This document shows positions 23,579 to 32,818 of a stretch of 64,000 nucleotides of DNA, in pieces. Positions within the stretch are counted from its first letter, which is position 1; each line of letters opens with the position of its first letter. The notes beneath the pieces were generated by a model that saw only the letters and a list, made by a program, of their open reading frames with translations, made no database searches and had not been told where the DNA came from. The translations under genes were made by a program, and so were the position numbers. Source of the stretch: Terriglobia bacterium (lineage in GTDB: Bacteria; Acidobacteriota; Terriglobia; Bryobacterales; Bryobacteraceae); assembly GCA_020073345.1 (NCBI GenBank), contig JAIQFI010000033.1, positions 1 through 64,000 of the forward strand, written 5' to 3'.

Positions 23579-24263
23579 AAAACTTCGCACCACGCTCCTG
23601 GACGCAATGGCGCATGAGTTCAAGACCCCGCTGACATCGATCATGGCCGCCACCACTGCCCTCATGTCTAATCCGGACCAGCCTGCGAACAGCAAGGCGG
23701 AGCTGGTCAAAATCGCCGATGAGGAAGCCAAGCATCTCAATGAGCTCATCGATGACGCAGTGGAGATGGGACGGCTGGATACGGCCAACATTCAGCTTCA
23801 CACGGAACGCTCGAATGTCGGCGAGCTCGTTCGCGAGGTGGTCGCCTCGATGCACAATGTGATCGATGGCCGCCCCTTGAACGTGGTCTGCGACGATCAC
23901 CCACCGGCGGCCCCCGTTGATCGAAGGTTAGTTAAGCTGGCGATCAAGCAGCTTCTGGATAATGCCCTGAAGTACTCTCCTCCAGAGACGCCGGTGACCA
24001 TACGGGTGCACAACGGCAGCGGCATCACCGTGGCGGTCACGGACTATGGGAAAGGTATACCTGCCCAGGAGCAGAGTCGCATTTTTGAACGTTTGTACAG
24101 AAGTCCTTCTGTGCAGAACCAAATCCCCGGTTCCGGTCTGGGCTTGAGCATCGCCCAGAACATCGTGCGGGCGCACCAGGGAGACTTGAGTGTGACAAGT
24201 CATCCAGGCGAGACGACCTTCCGGCTGAAATTCCCAGCGGATCGAGAGGGAGCACAGCATTGA
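23430..24263 (+). CDS. Sensor histidine kinase, C-terminal fragment (HisKA-HATPase_c)
   Basis: Catalytic half of the kinase, in the +1 frame relative to the front half. True homology starts at ALKCPDAVLQGIANLVAIGL (23463), not at the frame's first start codon. H-box: LLDAMAHEFKTPLTSIM. N-box: LLDNALKYSPP. G boxes: DYGKGIPAQEQSRIFERLYRS and GSGLGLSIAQNIV. From 22811 to 24263 there are 1453 bases, one more than a multiple of three, so a single extra base (probably in GGCG, 23462-23465) separates the halves. Either a recent frameshift or a sequencing error. Its TGA overlaps the TTG start of the response regulator. Confidence 0.75.
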   Translation: MRASRSSLQIKALKCPDAVLQGIANLVAIGLERARAQDLASQIEAARRSEKLRTTLLDAMAHEFKTPLTSIMAATTALMSNPDQPANSKAELVKIADEEAKHLNELIDDAVEMGRLDTANIQLHTERSNVGELVREVVASMHNVIDGRPLNVVCDDHPPAAPVDRRLVKLAIKQLLDNALKYSPPETPVTIRVHNGSGITVAVTDYGKGIPAQEQSRIFERLYRSPSVQNQIPGSGLGLSIAQNIVRAHQGDLSVTSHPGETTFRLKFPADREGAQH

Positions 24264-24955
24264 GCGCGGGCCGTATCCTCGTGATCGATGACGAACCTCA
24301 GATCCGGCGCATCATGCGTACCACGCTGACCGGCGCCGGATACGAAGTGGACGATGCTAAAACGGGTGAAGAGGGGCTTACGAAAATGCGGGCGTTCCGC
24401 CCCGACCTGGTTTTGCTCGATATCAACATGCCCGGGATGGGTGGCTTGGCAGCGTGCAGGGAAATTCGCGCGGACCCGAATATCGCCATCATCATGCTGA
24501 CGGTACACAACACCGAGGCAGATAAGGTCGAAGCGCTGGACGCCGGCGCGGACGACTTCGTGACCAAGCCTTTCAGCACTCCCGAACTCCTTGCTCGGAT
24601 ACGTGCGGCATTACGGCGTCTGCCTGTAACGCAATCGTCACCCAGCAGGCTCCAGATCGGCCAGCTCACCATCGATTTCGACGCACGGGCCGTCACGCAG
24701 GGAGCAAAAACCTCCCACCTGACCCCGAAGGAGCTGGATCTGCTTCGATACCTCACGCAGCACGCTAATGAAGCTGTTCCGCATCGCGAGCTTCTGCAAG
24801 CTGTCTGGGGACCCGACTACGGCGACCAGGTCGATTACCTTCGTGCGTTCATCAAGAGCCTGCGGAAGAAGATCGAGCCGAATCCGGAGCAGCCGCAATA
24901 CATCACGACCGAGCCTTGGGTCGGATACCGCTTCAACGGCACGCCCCAATTCTGA
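24260..24955 (+). CDS. kdpE: KdpE-like OmpR/PhoB-family response regulator
   Basis: 231 residues. Receiver domain: acidic pocket DDE (10-12), phosphoacceptor Asp54 in LLDINMPGMGG, Thr81 and Lys103 in FVTKPFS. Winged-helix domain from ~135 with LTPKELDLLRYLTQHANEAV and, near the end, VDYLRAFIKSLRKKIE followed by ITTEPWVGYRF, the KdpE-type ending. It would activate the potassium-ATPase operon that follows. The start is TTG, with AGGGAG seven bases upstream and a four-base overlap with the kinase stop. The cognate kinase appears split. Confidence 0.85.
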   Translation: MSAGRILVIDDEPQIRRIMRTTLTGAGYEVDDAKTGEEGLTKMRAFRPDLVLLDINMPGMGGLAACREIRADPNIAIIMLTVHNTEADKVEALDAGADDFVTKPFSTPELLARIRAALRRLPVTQSSPSRLQIGQLTIDFDARAVTQGAKTSHLTPKELDLLRYLTQHANEAVPHRELLQAVWGPDYGDQVDYLRAFIKSLRKKIEPNPEQPQYITTEPWVGYRFNGTPQF

Positions 24956-25139
24956 CCTGGGTGAATTGACGCACTTTCACCTGAAATAACCGTGGTCTAT
25001 CGGGCCGGGACCAGCTCCAAGTGGCGGCTAAATTGCTCTGATCCTGTTCGATCCCGGATCTTAATAACTTTTTCATGGCTTCTCTATGACTTCTTCAGGC
25101 CTTACGGAATATTCTCAGGACGTGGGAGGGCAGAATAAC

Positions 25140-25604
25140 ATGTCACTCGCGATTGAGAAACTCCTGGCGCCGCGAACTGGACATCCCACGCGGTCCATCG
25201 GCGAAGAGGCGGATCAGAAGCTAAACATCGCCGTCGTCTTCACGTCCGTGGAATCGACACTGGCGGCTTTGAAGGAAGCAGGCGATCTGGCGAATAGCCT
25301 GGGCGCAAAAATCACGCTCGTGGTGCCGCAAGTGGTGCCGTATCCGCTCCCTCTTGAAACTCCTCCGGTTCTGTTGGAGTTTAACGAACACCGTTTTCGG
25401 GTGATCGCCAGCGAAAGCCTGGTGGAGACGGGCGTGCAGATCTATTTGTGCCGAGACCGGCTGGAGATGTTGTTGCACATGCTGAGCCCAAACTCGCTGG
25501 TGGTAATCGGCGGGCGCAAAAAGTGGTGGCCTACAAGCGAAAAGTTGATGGCGCGCCGTTTGCGGCAGGCCGGCCACAAAGTGATTTTGATCGAAACGGA
25601 GTAA
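25140..25604 (+). CDS. Small Usp-like protein of the kdp locus
   Basis: A 154-residue cytoplasmic protein. The start at 25140 is favoured over 25086 because GGGAGG stands upstream at normal spacing. The core NIAVVFTSVESTLAALKEAGDLA, LGAKITLVVPQVVPY and SPNSLVVIGGRKKWW resembles an alpha/beta Usp-like fold, as does KVILIETE at the end. A Gly-rich ATP loop typical of Usp is not obvious. It sits between kdpE and kdpF; inferred role in potassium sensing, function unknown. Confidence 0.65.
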   Translation: MSLAIEKLLAPRTGHPTRSIGEEADQKLNIAVVFTSVESTLAALKEAGDLANSLGAKITLVVPQVVPYPLPLETPPVLLEFNEHRFRVIASESLVETGVQIYLCRDRLEMLLHMLSPNSLVVIGGRKKWWPTSEKLMARRLRQAGHKVILIETE

Positions 25605-25610
25605 CTTCAC

Positions 25611-25694
25611 ATGCTCGATTTATTCTACGTAGCTATCGGTTGCGTATTTCTGCTGGTCTGCTGGGTCTTCACCAAGGCCTGCGACAAGTTATAA
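25611..25694 (+). CDS. 27-residue single-helix membrane peptide preceding kdpF
   Basis: The ORF starts six bases after the stop of the Usp-like gene and its ribosome site (GGAG) overlaps that stop. The peptide MLDLFYVAIGCVFLLVCWVF-TKACDKL is one hydrophobic helix with a polar, Cys-containing C-terminal end. It has the same length as KdpF and lies 15 bases upstream of it. Position suggests an extra small subunit or regulator of the KdpABC complex; this is inference. Confidence 0.6.
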   Translation: MLDLFYVAIGCVFLLVCWVFTKACDKL

Positions 25695-25709
25695 GAGCCG
25701 GAGAGAGAT

Positions 25710-25793
25710 ATGGATTACATTATTGCCGGGATCGCGTCGTTGGGGTTGTTCATTTACCTGATCTACGCGCTGCTTCGTCCGGAGAAGTTTTAG
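25710..25793 (+). CDS. kdpF: KdpF, small stabilising subunit of the K+-ATPase
   Basis: 27 residues: MDYIIAGIASLGLFIYLIYA followed by LLRPEKF. This is the standard KdpF pattern (one transmembrane helix ending LL-x-PE-x-F) and it precedes kdpA. KdpF helps hold KdpABC together in the membrane. GGAG six bases before ATG. Confidence 0.9.
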   Translation: MDYIIAGIASLGLFIYLIYALLRPEKF

Positions 25794-25839
25794 GTGCACA
25801 GGCGAAGTCCGTTGTGCGGATTCAGAGATAGAGGGAATT

Positions 25840-27606
25840 ATGACTAGCATTGGAGTCTTACAGATCGCAATTTTCTTGGGGCTGATCCTCGTCTGCGCGA
25901 AGCCTCTGGGCGGGTACATGGCCCGAGTGTTCGAAGGGCAACGCACCTTTATGCATCCGGTTCTCCGGTGGCTCGAGGTGCTCACTTACAAGCTGATCGG
26001 TGTGAAGGAAGAGGTCGAGCAGCGTTGGACCCAGTACACGGCTGCGCTGCTAAGCTTCAGCATCTTCGGCTTCCTGCTGACCTACCTGCTGCAACGTGCG
26101 CAGGGTTTTCTGCCACTGAATCCCCAGAACTTCAACGCTGGCAATGTTTCTCCAGACCTTGCGTTCAACACGGCGACGAGTTTCGTCACCAACACTAACT
26201 GGCAGGCGTACTCGGGCGAAGCGACCATGAGCTATTTCGTGCAGATGGCTGCTCTGGCCGTTCAGAACTTCGCTTCGGCAGCCGCGGGTATGGCGATTGC
26301 AGTCGCGCTCATTCGCGGGTTCGCACGGCAGGAAAAGAAGACTATCGGGAACTTCTGGGTCGACGTCACGCGCGCTACCGTATACGTGCTGCTGCCAATT
26401 TCGATTATTGGCGGCTTGCTCTACGTCTCGCAGGGCGCCGTCCAGAATTTCAAACCTTACACCGAGGTAACCACGGTTGAGGGCGCTAAACAAGTGATCG
26501 CCCAAGGACCTGTTGCGTCCCAGGAAGTCATCAAGCAGCTTGGCACCAACGGCGGCGGCTTCTTCAACGCCAACTCCGCGCATCCGTTCGAGAATCCGAC
26601 TCCGCTGAGCAACCTGCTGGCAATGTTCCTGATCTTTGTGATCCCGGGAGCATTGACCTACACCTTCGGCAAGATGGTCGGGGATACGCGGCAAGGCTGG
26701 GCGATTTTCGCAGCCTTCTCGGTGATGTTCCTGATCGGCGTATTCGTCTGCTACCACTTCGAGCAGGCCGGCAATCCGATCATCGGGAACCTGGGAGTCC
26801 AAACCGCAGCCACCTCGGGCCAGTCCGGCGGAAACATGGAAGGCAAAGAAACCCGCTTCGGGATCGCCAACTCCGCACTGTTCGCCACGGTGACCACGGA
26901 CGCCAGTTGCGGTGCCGTGAATAGCATGCACGATAGCTACACGCCCATAGGGGGCCTGGTTCCGATGTTCAACATCATGACCGGCGAGGTCATCTTCGGG
27001 GGCGTGGGTGCTGGTCTGTACGGGATTTTGCTCTATTGCATCCTGGCGGTATTTATCGCGGGGTTGATGGTGGGACGAACGCCGGAATACCTCGGGAAAA
27101 AGATCGAACAGAAAGAAGTCAAGATGGCCATGCTGGCGGTGATTGCAACGGCCTTCAGCATTCTGGTTTTCAGCGCTCTCAGTTCGGTGATGACCTTCCC
27201 GGAAAAAGGGTACTGGAATCCTCAAGGCGCGGCCACGGCCAACATGAACAACAGCGGCCCTCACGGCTTGAGCGAGATTCTATACGCCTATGTCAGCGGC
27301 ACCGGCAATAATGGCAGCGCTTTCGCTGGAATCACCGTGAATACGCCCTGGTACGACCTCACGATCGGCTTGGCGATGTGGATTGGCCGGTTCCTGTTCC
27401 TGATCCCCTTGCTTGCCGCCGCCGGAAGTCTTGCGATGAAAAAGAAGATCCCGTCCACGGCCGGAACGTTCCCGACCCACGGTCCCTTGTTTGTGGGATT
27501 ACTGGTCGGCACCGTGATTATTGTCGGCGCGCTGACCTTCTTCCCAGCGCTCTCTCTGGGGCCGATTGTCGAACACTACGTGATGCAGACTGGGAAATTG
27601 TTTTAG
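25840..27606 (+). CDS. kdpA: KdpA, K+-translocating subunit
   Basis: 588 residues, about ten membrane helices, related to SKT-type channels. Selectivity-loop regions are seen in [39 protein letters not shown] and the later [15 protein letters not shown] region. It binds and passes potassium under scarcity. Length is normal for the family. It follows kdpF by 46 bases, and its end carries the ribosome site of kdpB. Confidence 0.95.
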   Translation: MTSIGVLQIAIFLGLILVCAKPLGGYMARVFEGQRTFMHPVLRWLEVLTYKLIGVKEEVEQRWTQYTAALLSFSIFGFLLTYLLQRAQGFLPLNPQNFNAGNVSPDLAFNTATSFVTNTNWQAYSGEATMSYFVQMAALAVQNFASAAAGMAIAVALIRGFARQEKKTIGNFWVDVTRATVYVLLPISIIGGLLYVSQGAVQNFKPYTEVTTVEGAKQVIAQGPVASQEVIKQLGTNGGGFFNANSAHPFENPTPLSNLLAMFLIFVIPGALTYTFGKMVGDTRQGWAIFAAFSVMFLIGVFVCYHFEQAGNPIIGNLGVQTAATSGQSGGNMEGKETRFGIANSALFATVTTDASCGAVNSMHDSYTPIGGLVPMFNIMTGEVIFGGVGAGLYGILLYCILAVFIAGLMVGRTPEYLGKKIEQKEVKMAMLAVIATAFSILVFSALSSVMTFPEKGYWNPQGAATANMNNSGPHGLSEILYAYVSGTGNNGSAFAGITVNTPWYDLTIGLAMWIGRFLFLIPLLAAAGSLAMKKKIPSTAGTFPTHGPLFVGLLVGTVIIVGALTFFPALSLGPIVEHYVMQTGKLF

Positions 27607-27617
27607 GTGATACAACC

Positions 27618-29750
27618 ATGCCTACTATGACTACTGAACCGAAAGTAACTTCGCAGATTCCACCGGACGATCCGACGTCGCTTCTTCCCAAGAAGCTGGT
27701 GCGGTCGCGCCCGCTGTTTGACCCGGAAATCGTCAAGCGGGCGACGGCAGCATCCTTCGCCAAGCTGAATCCGATCACCTTGTTGAAGAACCCGGTGATG
27801 TTTGTCGTCGAGGCGGGCGCTGCGATCACGACGCTGTTCTTGATCCGCGACTTGTTCACCGGCGGAGGCACAGGCATCAGTTTTCAAGTCCAGATCTCTC
27901 TTTGGCTTTGGTTTACGGTCCTGTTTGCAAACTTCGCCGAAGCCATGGCGGAAGCGCGCGGCAAGGCCCAGGCAGATGCCCTGCGTAAGACCAAGACGGA
28001 CGTCATCGCCAAGCGCTTGGACGCTGGCGGAAAAGTCGAACAAGTCTCGGGCGCCCTTTTGCGGATCGGCGATATCGTGATTTGCGACGCCAGAGACCTC
28101 ATCCCCGGTGACGGAGAAGTGATCGAGGGAGTGGCCACCGTCGACGAATCGGTGATCACAGGGGAAAGTGCTCCCGTCATCCGCGAATCCGGCGGAGACC
28201 GCAGCGCGGTCACCGGTGGCACCCGCGTTCTTTCGGATCAGATCAAGATCAAAATTACTTCGAACCCTGGCGAGACATTCCTCGACCGAATGATCGCCCT
28301 GGTAGAGGGCGCTCAGCGTCAAAAGACGCCGAATGAGATTGCGCTGAATATCCTGATCGCGGGCCTGACGCTGATCTTCCTGCTCGCGGTGATTACGCTG
28401 CAACCCTATTCGGTATTCAGTGTGGCGCAGGCGGGCTCCGGATCGATTCCAACCGTCGCAGTCCTGGTCTCCTTACTGGTCTGCCTGATCCCGACCACCA
28501 TCGGCGGGCTGCTTTCCGCCATCGGCATCGCCGGGATGGACCGCGTGATGCAGCATAACGTGCTCGCGATGAGCGGCAAAGCGGTCGAAGCCGCCGGCGA
28601 CGTGAACTCGCTGCTGCTCGACAAGACCGGTACGATTACGTTGGGAAATCGCCAGGCCGTTGAGTTTCTTACGATCAACGGAGTCAAGGAGGAGGAGCTG
28701 GCGGATGCCGCGCAACTGTCCAGCCTGGCCGACGAGACACCGGAGGGGCGGTCGGTCGTGATTCTGGCCAAAGAGAAGTATGGCCTTCGCGGCCGGCACA
28801 TTCCGGAACATGAGGCGACGTTTATTCCGTTTTCGGCTTACACCCGGATGAGCGGCGTCGACTTCGAGGGACGCCAGCTTCGCAAGGGAGCGACCGACGC
28901 GATTATCAAGTTCGTCATCGAGCGCGGCGGCAGCGTCCCCGCCGACTTCAAGGATATGAGCGATCGCATTTCGCGGAACGGCGGAACACCGCTGGCCGTG
29001 TGCGATGGCAAGCGCCTGCTGGGCGTGATTCATCTGAAAGACATTGTCAAAGGCGGAATGAAGGAGCGCATCGCGCAACTTCGCAAGATGGGCATTCGCA
29101 GCATCATGATCACGGGCGATAATCCGCTCACCGCAGCTGCGATCGCGGCGGAAGCGGGAGTGGACGATTTCCTGGCGCAAGCCACGCCCAAGGACAAGCT
29201 GGAATACATCAAGAAGGAACAGGCCGCCGGGCGTCTGGTTGCGATGACAGGTGATGGCACCAACGACGCCCCCGCGCTGGCACAGGCCGACGTCGGGCTG
29301 GCCATGAACACCGGCACCACGGCGGCGAAGGAAGCTGGCAACATGGTGGACCTCGACAGCAACCCGACCAAACTCATTGAAGTCGTCGCGATCGGCAAGC
29401 AGTTGCTAATCACGCGAGGGGCGCTGACCACGTTCTCCATCGCGAACGACGTGGCGAAGTATTTCGCCATCATCCCGGCCATGTTCATGACCATGTATCC
29501 AGTGCTTGGAACGCTGAATATCATGCATCTGCACACGCCGCAGAGCGCAGTATTGGCGGCCGTGATTTTCAACGCGCTGATTATCATCGCGCTGGTGCCG
29601 CTGGCGCTGCGCGGTGTGAAATATCGTCCGGTCGACGCCGCAAGTCTGTTGCGGCGGAACCTGCTGATCTACGGCGTTGGCGGAATCATCGCGCCGTTTC
29701 CGGGTATCTGGCTCATCGACCAACTGCTCGTGGCACTACGTTTGGCGTAA
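27618..29750 (+). CDS. kdpB: KdpB, P-type ATPase catalytic subunit
   Basis: 710 residues. The start at 27618 gives [10 protein letters not shown] and follows AGGTGAT. Actuator domain TGES ([13 protein letters not shown]), phosphorylation motif DKTGT with Asp335 ([13 protein letters not shown]), nucleotide-binding [11 protein letters not shown] and KGATDAI, hinge [12 protein letters not shown] and [18 protein letters not shown] are all present. It hydrolyses ATP to drive K+ uptake with KdpA. Full length and apparently intact. Confidence 0.95.
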   Translation: MPTMTTEPKVTSQIPPDDPTSLLPKKLVRSRPLFDPEIVKRATAASFAKLNPITLLKNPVMFVVEAGAAITTLFLIRDLFTGGGTGISFQVQISLWLWFTVLFANFAEAMAEARGKAQADALRKTKTDVIAKRLDAGGKVEQVSGALLRIGDIVICDARDLIPGDGEVIEGVATVDESVITGESAPVIRESGGDRSAVTGGTRVLSDQIKIKITSNPGETFLDRMIALVEGAQRQKTPNEIALNILIAGLTLIFLLAVITLQPYSVFSVAQAGSGSIPTVAVLVSLLVCLIPTTIGGLLSAIGIAGMDRVMQHNVLAMSGKAVEAAGDVNSLLLDKTGTITLGNRQAVEFLTINGVKEEELADAAQLSSLADETPEGRSVVILAKEKYGLRGRHIPEHEATFIPFSAYTRMSGVDFEGRQLRKGATDAIIKFVIERGGSVPADFKDMSDRISRNGGTPLAVCDGKRLLGVIHLKDIVKGGMKERIAQLRKMGIRSIMITGDNPLTAAAIAAEAGVDDFLAQATPKDKLEYIKKEQAAGRLVAMTGDGTNDAPALAQADVGLAMNTGTTAAKEAGNMVDLDSNPTKLIEVVAIGKQLLITRGALTTFSIANDVAKYFAIIPAMFMTMYPVLGTLNIMHLHTPQSAVLAAVIFNALIIIALVPLALRGVKYRPVDAASLLRRNLLIYGVGGIIAPFPGIWLIDQLLVALRLA

Positions 29751-29762
29751 GGGAGAAATATC

Positions 29763-30503
29763 ATGTGGGAACAAATCTTACCAGGACTTCGAATCAAGAT
29801 CGTCATGACGGTTCTATTAGGGGTGATCTACCCTCTCGCGATGACCGGCATCTCCCAAGTCATCTTTCCGAAGCAGGCGAACGGGAGCCTGATCAAGGCT
29901 GGCGATAAGGTGATCGGCTCGGAGCTCATCGGCCAGACGTTTAGCAAGCCCGAGTATTTTCACGGGCGTCCGTCGTCCGCGGGCGGCGGGTACGACGCGA
30001 CCGCCAGCAGCGGCTCGAACCTGGGGCCGACCAGCGCCAAGCTCATCCACGGCACGACCAAAATGGACGACAAGAAGAACGAGGTGGTCGATTTCGACGG
30101 CATCAGCGTGCGCATTGTGCACTACTGCCTCGACAACGATATTGCCTATGAATCGTCGGTGCCGCTGGATCAGTTCAAAGACGCCAAGGGCGACCTCGAT
30201 GACGTGAAGCTGATCAAGGCCTTCAACGACGACAAAAAGCCGCTTGTGTTCACGCCCAAGGCGTCGATTCCCGCCGATGCAATCACAGCGTCCGCTAGCG
30301 GCCTCGACCCGCACATTAGTCCGGATTCCGCGCGGGCGCAGATCGCGCGGGTCGCCAAAGCTCGTGGCTCCCAAGCGGACCAGGTGAATCAGTTGGTTGC
30401 CCAGTTTACCGAAGGCCCCGATCTGGGTCTGCTCGGAGAGGCAAGAGTCAACGTGCTGAAACTCAACCTGGCTTTGGACCAGCAGTTCCCGGTGAAGAAG
30501 TAA
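29763..30503 (+). CDS. kdpC: KdpC, enlarged K+-ATPase subunit
   Basis: 246 residues against about 190 usually. An N-terminal membrane helix (KIVMTVLLGVIYPLAMTGI) is followed by the conserved FHGRPSSAGGGYDATASSGSN region. The conserved C-terminal part is ITASASGLDPHISPDSARAQ, RVAKARG and NVLKLNLALDQ. An extra ~65 residues (about 98-163, Asp/Lys-rich, with VHYCLDNDIAYESS) separate the two conserved halves. KdpC lies on KdpA's periplasmic side and raises nucleotide affinity of the pump. Confidence 0.92.
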   Translation: MWEQILPGLRIKIVMTVLLGVIYPLAMTGISQVIFPKQANGSLIKAGDKVIGSELIGQTFSKPEYFHGRPSSAGGGYDATASSGSNLGPTSAKLIHGTTKMDDKKNEVVDFDGISVRIVHYCLDNDIAYESSVPLDQFKDAKGDLDDVKLIKAFNDDKKPLVFTPKASIPADAITASASGLDPHISPDSARAQIARVAKARGSQADQVNQLVAQFTEGPDLGLLGEARVNVLKLNLALDQQFPVKK

Positions 30504-30583
30504 CACCCGCGAATTGGCGTACGCTGACTCTCGCGGATGGAGACAGCTCTCCACGGCGAAGCCGTTTATCCTAAAGGAGAAGC

Positions 30584-31681
30584 ATGGCCTCTGAGATCCG
30601 CCGGAAAACGCCCGAAGAGTATTTGCGCGAATGTCAGGCCGAGGAAGAGGCAACTGCCGCCAGTAGCAAAGCACACCTCAAGATCTTCCTCGGCTATGCA
30701 TCCGGAGTGGGGAAATCCTTCCGGATGCTGGACGAAGCACGCCGCCGGCGAGAACGCGGGCAAGACGTTGTCATCGGTGCCATGCAACCGCAGGTCCCGG
30801 CCGAAGTCGAGCCGCTGTTGCGCAAACTTGAGGTGGTACCCCTTAAAGGTGTAGGCGGCGCAGCCGCCATTGACGTGGATGCGTTGATTCAGCGCCATCC
30901 CGCGGTTTGCATCATCGATGGTCTGGCTTATGACAATCCAACCGGCTCGCGGAACCCGACCCGCTGGCAGGATGTGAAGGACCTGCTGGAGGCCGGAATC
31001 AACGTGGTCGCCTCCATTAATATCCAATACGTCGACGAACTGCGCGAAAAAGTGGAAGCAATCACCGGAAAGCATGTGGATCAGACCGTCCCGCTTTCCT
31101 TCATCCAGAGTGCGGACGAAGTGGAAATTGTCGATGCCCCTCCGGAAGCGCCGATGGAACGCTCTGCCGAGGCCCAGGTAGAAATTCAGAAACGCGAAGA
31201 ACGGTTATCGAAGCTGCGCGAATTGGCTTTGGTGGTAACCGCGGATATCGTGGACCATCAGTTGAACGATTACCTGGAGCGACACGCAATCAAGCAACAT
31301 TTCGGCGCCCACGAACGGATTCTGGTGTGCATTACTCCTCGCGCAAACATGCAGGAGATGATGGAGATCGCTCAGATCATCGCCAGGAGGTTTCATGGAG
31401 ATCTCATTGTGGCGTATGTCAGGCAACCCAATATATCGCCTGAGGATCAAGCCGCGCTGGATGCACGACTGGCGATTGCCAACGCGGCCGCTGCGCACAT
31501 CGAAATCCTGGAGGGAAACGACCCGGCGGAAGCGATCCTCGCGTTCGCCAGATCCCGCGGGATCACGCAGCTCTTCGTCGGACATAGCCAGCGCACCGGG
31601 CTTGCGCGGCTCAAAGGCAGCCCACTCGACAAGCTGATATGGGAAGGCCACGGCATCGATGTGTGCGTGTTCCCCCAATAG
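30584..31681 (+). CDS. KdpD N-terminal half, first copy (Walker B altered)
   Basis: A 365-residue soluble protein equal to the N-terminal region of KdpD: KdpD domain (~30-240) with Walker A GYASGVGKSF (37-46), then a Usp domain (~245-365; ILVCITPRANMQEMMEIAQI, LFVGHSQRTGLARLKGS). There is no membrane, HisKA or ATPase domain. The usual DE[LF]xHTN box reads IIDGLAYDNPTG (Asp112), so the Walker B glutamate and the HTN are lost. AAAGGAG lies upstream of the ATG. It forms an operon with kdpC and the next paralogue; the catalytic half is encoded at 22811-24263. Confidence 0.88.
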   Translation: MASEIRRKTPEEYLRECQAEEEATAASSKAHLKIFLGYASGVGKSFRMLDEARRRRERGQDVVIGAMQPQVPAEVEPLLRKLEVVPLKGVGGAAAIDVDALIQRHPAVCIIDGLAYDNPTGSRNPTRWQDVKDLLEAGINVVASINIQYVDELREKVEAITGKHVDQTVPLSFIQSADEVEIVDAPPEAPMERSAEAQVEIQKREERLSKLRELALVVTADIVDHQLNDYLERHAIKQHFGAHERILVCITPRANMQEMMEIAQIIARRFHGDLIVAYVRQPNISPEDQAALDARLAIANAAAAHIEILEGNDPAEAILAFARSRGITQLFVGHSQRTGLARLKGSPLDKLIWEGHGIDVCVFPQ

Positions 31682-31684
31682 GGC

Positions 31685-32800
31685 ATGACCGAACAGCGGC
31701 GGGGCAAACTCAAGATTTTCATGGGCTATGCCGCCGGCGTGGGCAAAACATACAAGATGCTGGAAGAAGCTCAGGATCTCAAAGCTTCCGGCGCGGATAT
31801 CGTGATCGGCTATTTCGAGCCGCATGGCCGCAAAGAGACGATTGCGAGAACCGAAGGATTGGAGATTGTTCCTAGAAGAGCGGTTCAGTATCGAGATTCA
31901 CTCTTTGAGGAAATGGATACGGAGGCCATCCTGGCCAGACACCCTCAAGTGTGCGTCGTCGATGAGTTTCCGCACACCAATGTTCCCGGCTCGGAGCGCA
32001 GCAAGCGGTGGGAAGATGTGGAAGTATTGTTGGCCGCTGGCATCGATGTTCTCACCACGATGAACATTCAGCATCTGGAGAGTCTGAATGATCACGTCTG
32101 GCAGATCAGCGGCATTCGGGTTCGCGAAACCATCCCGGATTGGGTAGTACAGCAGGCGGATGACGTCGTGATGGTGGATCTCACCCCGCGTGCACTCCTG
32201 AATCGGCTCCAGCGAGGGGTGGTGTACGAGCGCCAAAAGGCAGAGATCGCTCTGCAGAACTTCTTTCGCGAACAGACTCTGGTTGCGCTGCGGGAACTCG
32301 CCCTTCGCCAGGCCGCCCACGAGGTCGAACAGCGCCTGGGGGACGAACAGACGCGTTCGCAGATCCCGGATAGTGCGTCCGCCGGTCTCAGGAAACGCCA
32401 CAAGATTCTGGTATTGATCACGGCCGAACCGAAAACTGCGATGGTCATCCGGCGGGCCAAACGCGTCAGCGACTTCCTCGGTGCGGAATGCTTCGCTGTG
32501 TCCGTCCAACCCACCGGCGATCTGAGCGGCTTAGATGCGGCGGACCGGGAAGCCACAGAACGCCATTTGAACTTCGCGCGTAATCTGCATATCGAGACTC
32601 GAATTCTGGAAGGGGACGACGTTGCTTCGACGCTGGTCGATTTTGGTCGTCGGAATCAGGTCACCCAGATCTTCCTCACGCGCCCTCGCCGAAGGGCATG
32701 GTCGCCAGCTTTGTCCCGTGATACTGCCCAGAGAGTCCTTAGCCTCGCTAAGGACATGCTGATTGTCATCGTTTCCGACAGAGAGCCGGTCGCACAGTAA
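31685..32800 (+). CDS. KdpD N-terminal half, second copy (canonical motifs)
   Basis: 371 residues, same architecture as the preceding gene. Walker A GYAAGVGKTYKM (14-25), intact Walker B/His box VVDEFPHTNVPGSERSKRWEDV (Asp93, Glu94, His97), then a Usp-like domain from ~245 (ILVLITAEPKTAMVIRRAKRV). It begins three bases after the first copy, so the pair arose by tandem duplication and divergence. In E. coli this region binds nucleotides and modulates the KdpD kinase; as a free protein it may signal to the separate kinase or act on the pump. Confidence 0.88.
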   Translation: MTEQRRGKLKIFMGYAAGVGKTYKMLEEAQDLKASGADIVIGYFEPHGRKETIARTEGLEIVPRRAVQYRDSLFEEMDTEAILARHPQVCVVDEFPHTNVPGSERSKRWEDVEVLLAAGIDVLTTMNIQHLESLNDHVWQISGIRVRETIPDWVVQQADDVVMVDLTPRALLNRLQRGVVYERQKAEIALQNFFREQTLVALRELALRQAAHEVEQRLGDEQTRSQIPDSASAGLRKRHKILVLITAEPKTAMVIRRAKRVSDFLGAECFAVSVQPTGDLSGLDAADREATERHLNFARNLHIETRILEGDDVASTLVDFGRRNQVTQIFLTRPRRRAWSPALSRDTAQRVLSLAKDMLIVIVSDREPVAQ

Positions 32801-32818
32801 GCGCCACACGAAGCAGCG

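Noticed and set aside
26050-27264. 404-codon minus-strand frame over kdpA
   Set aside because: Antisense shadow of kdpA, with His/Arg/Gln-rich composition and no domain.
27378-27617. kdpB starting at 27378
   Set aside because: The upstream extension is kdpA read out of frame; the ATG at 27618 has a ribosome site and a KdpB-like N terminus.
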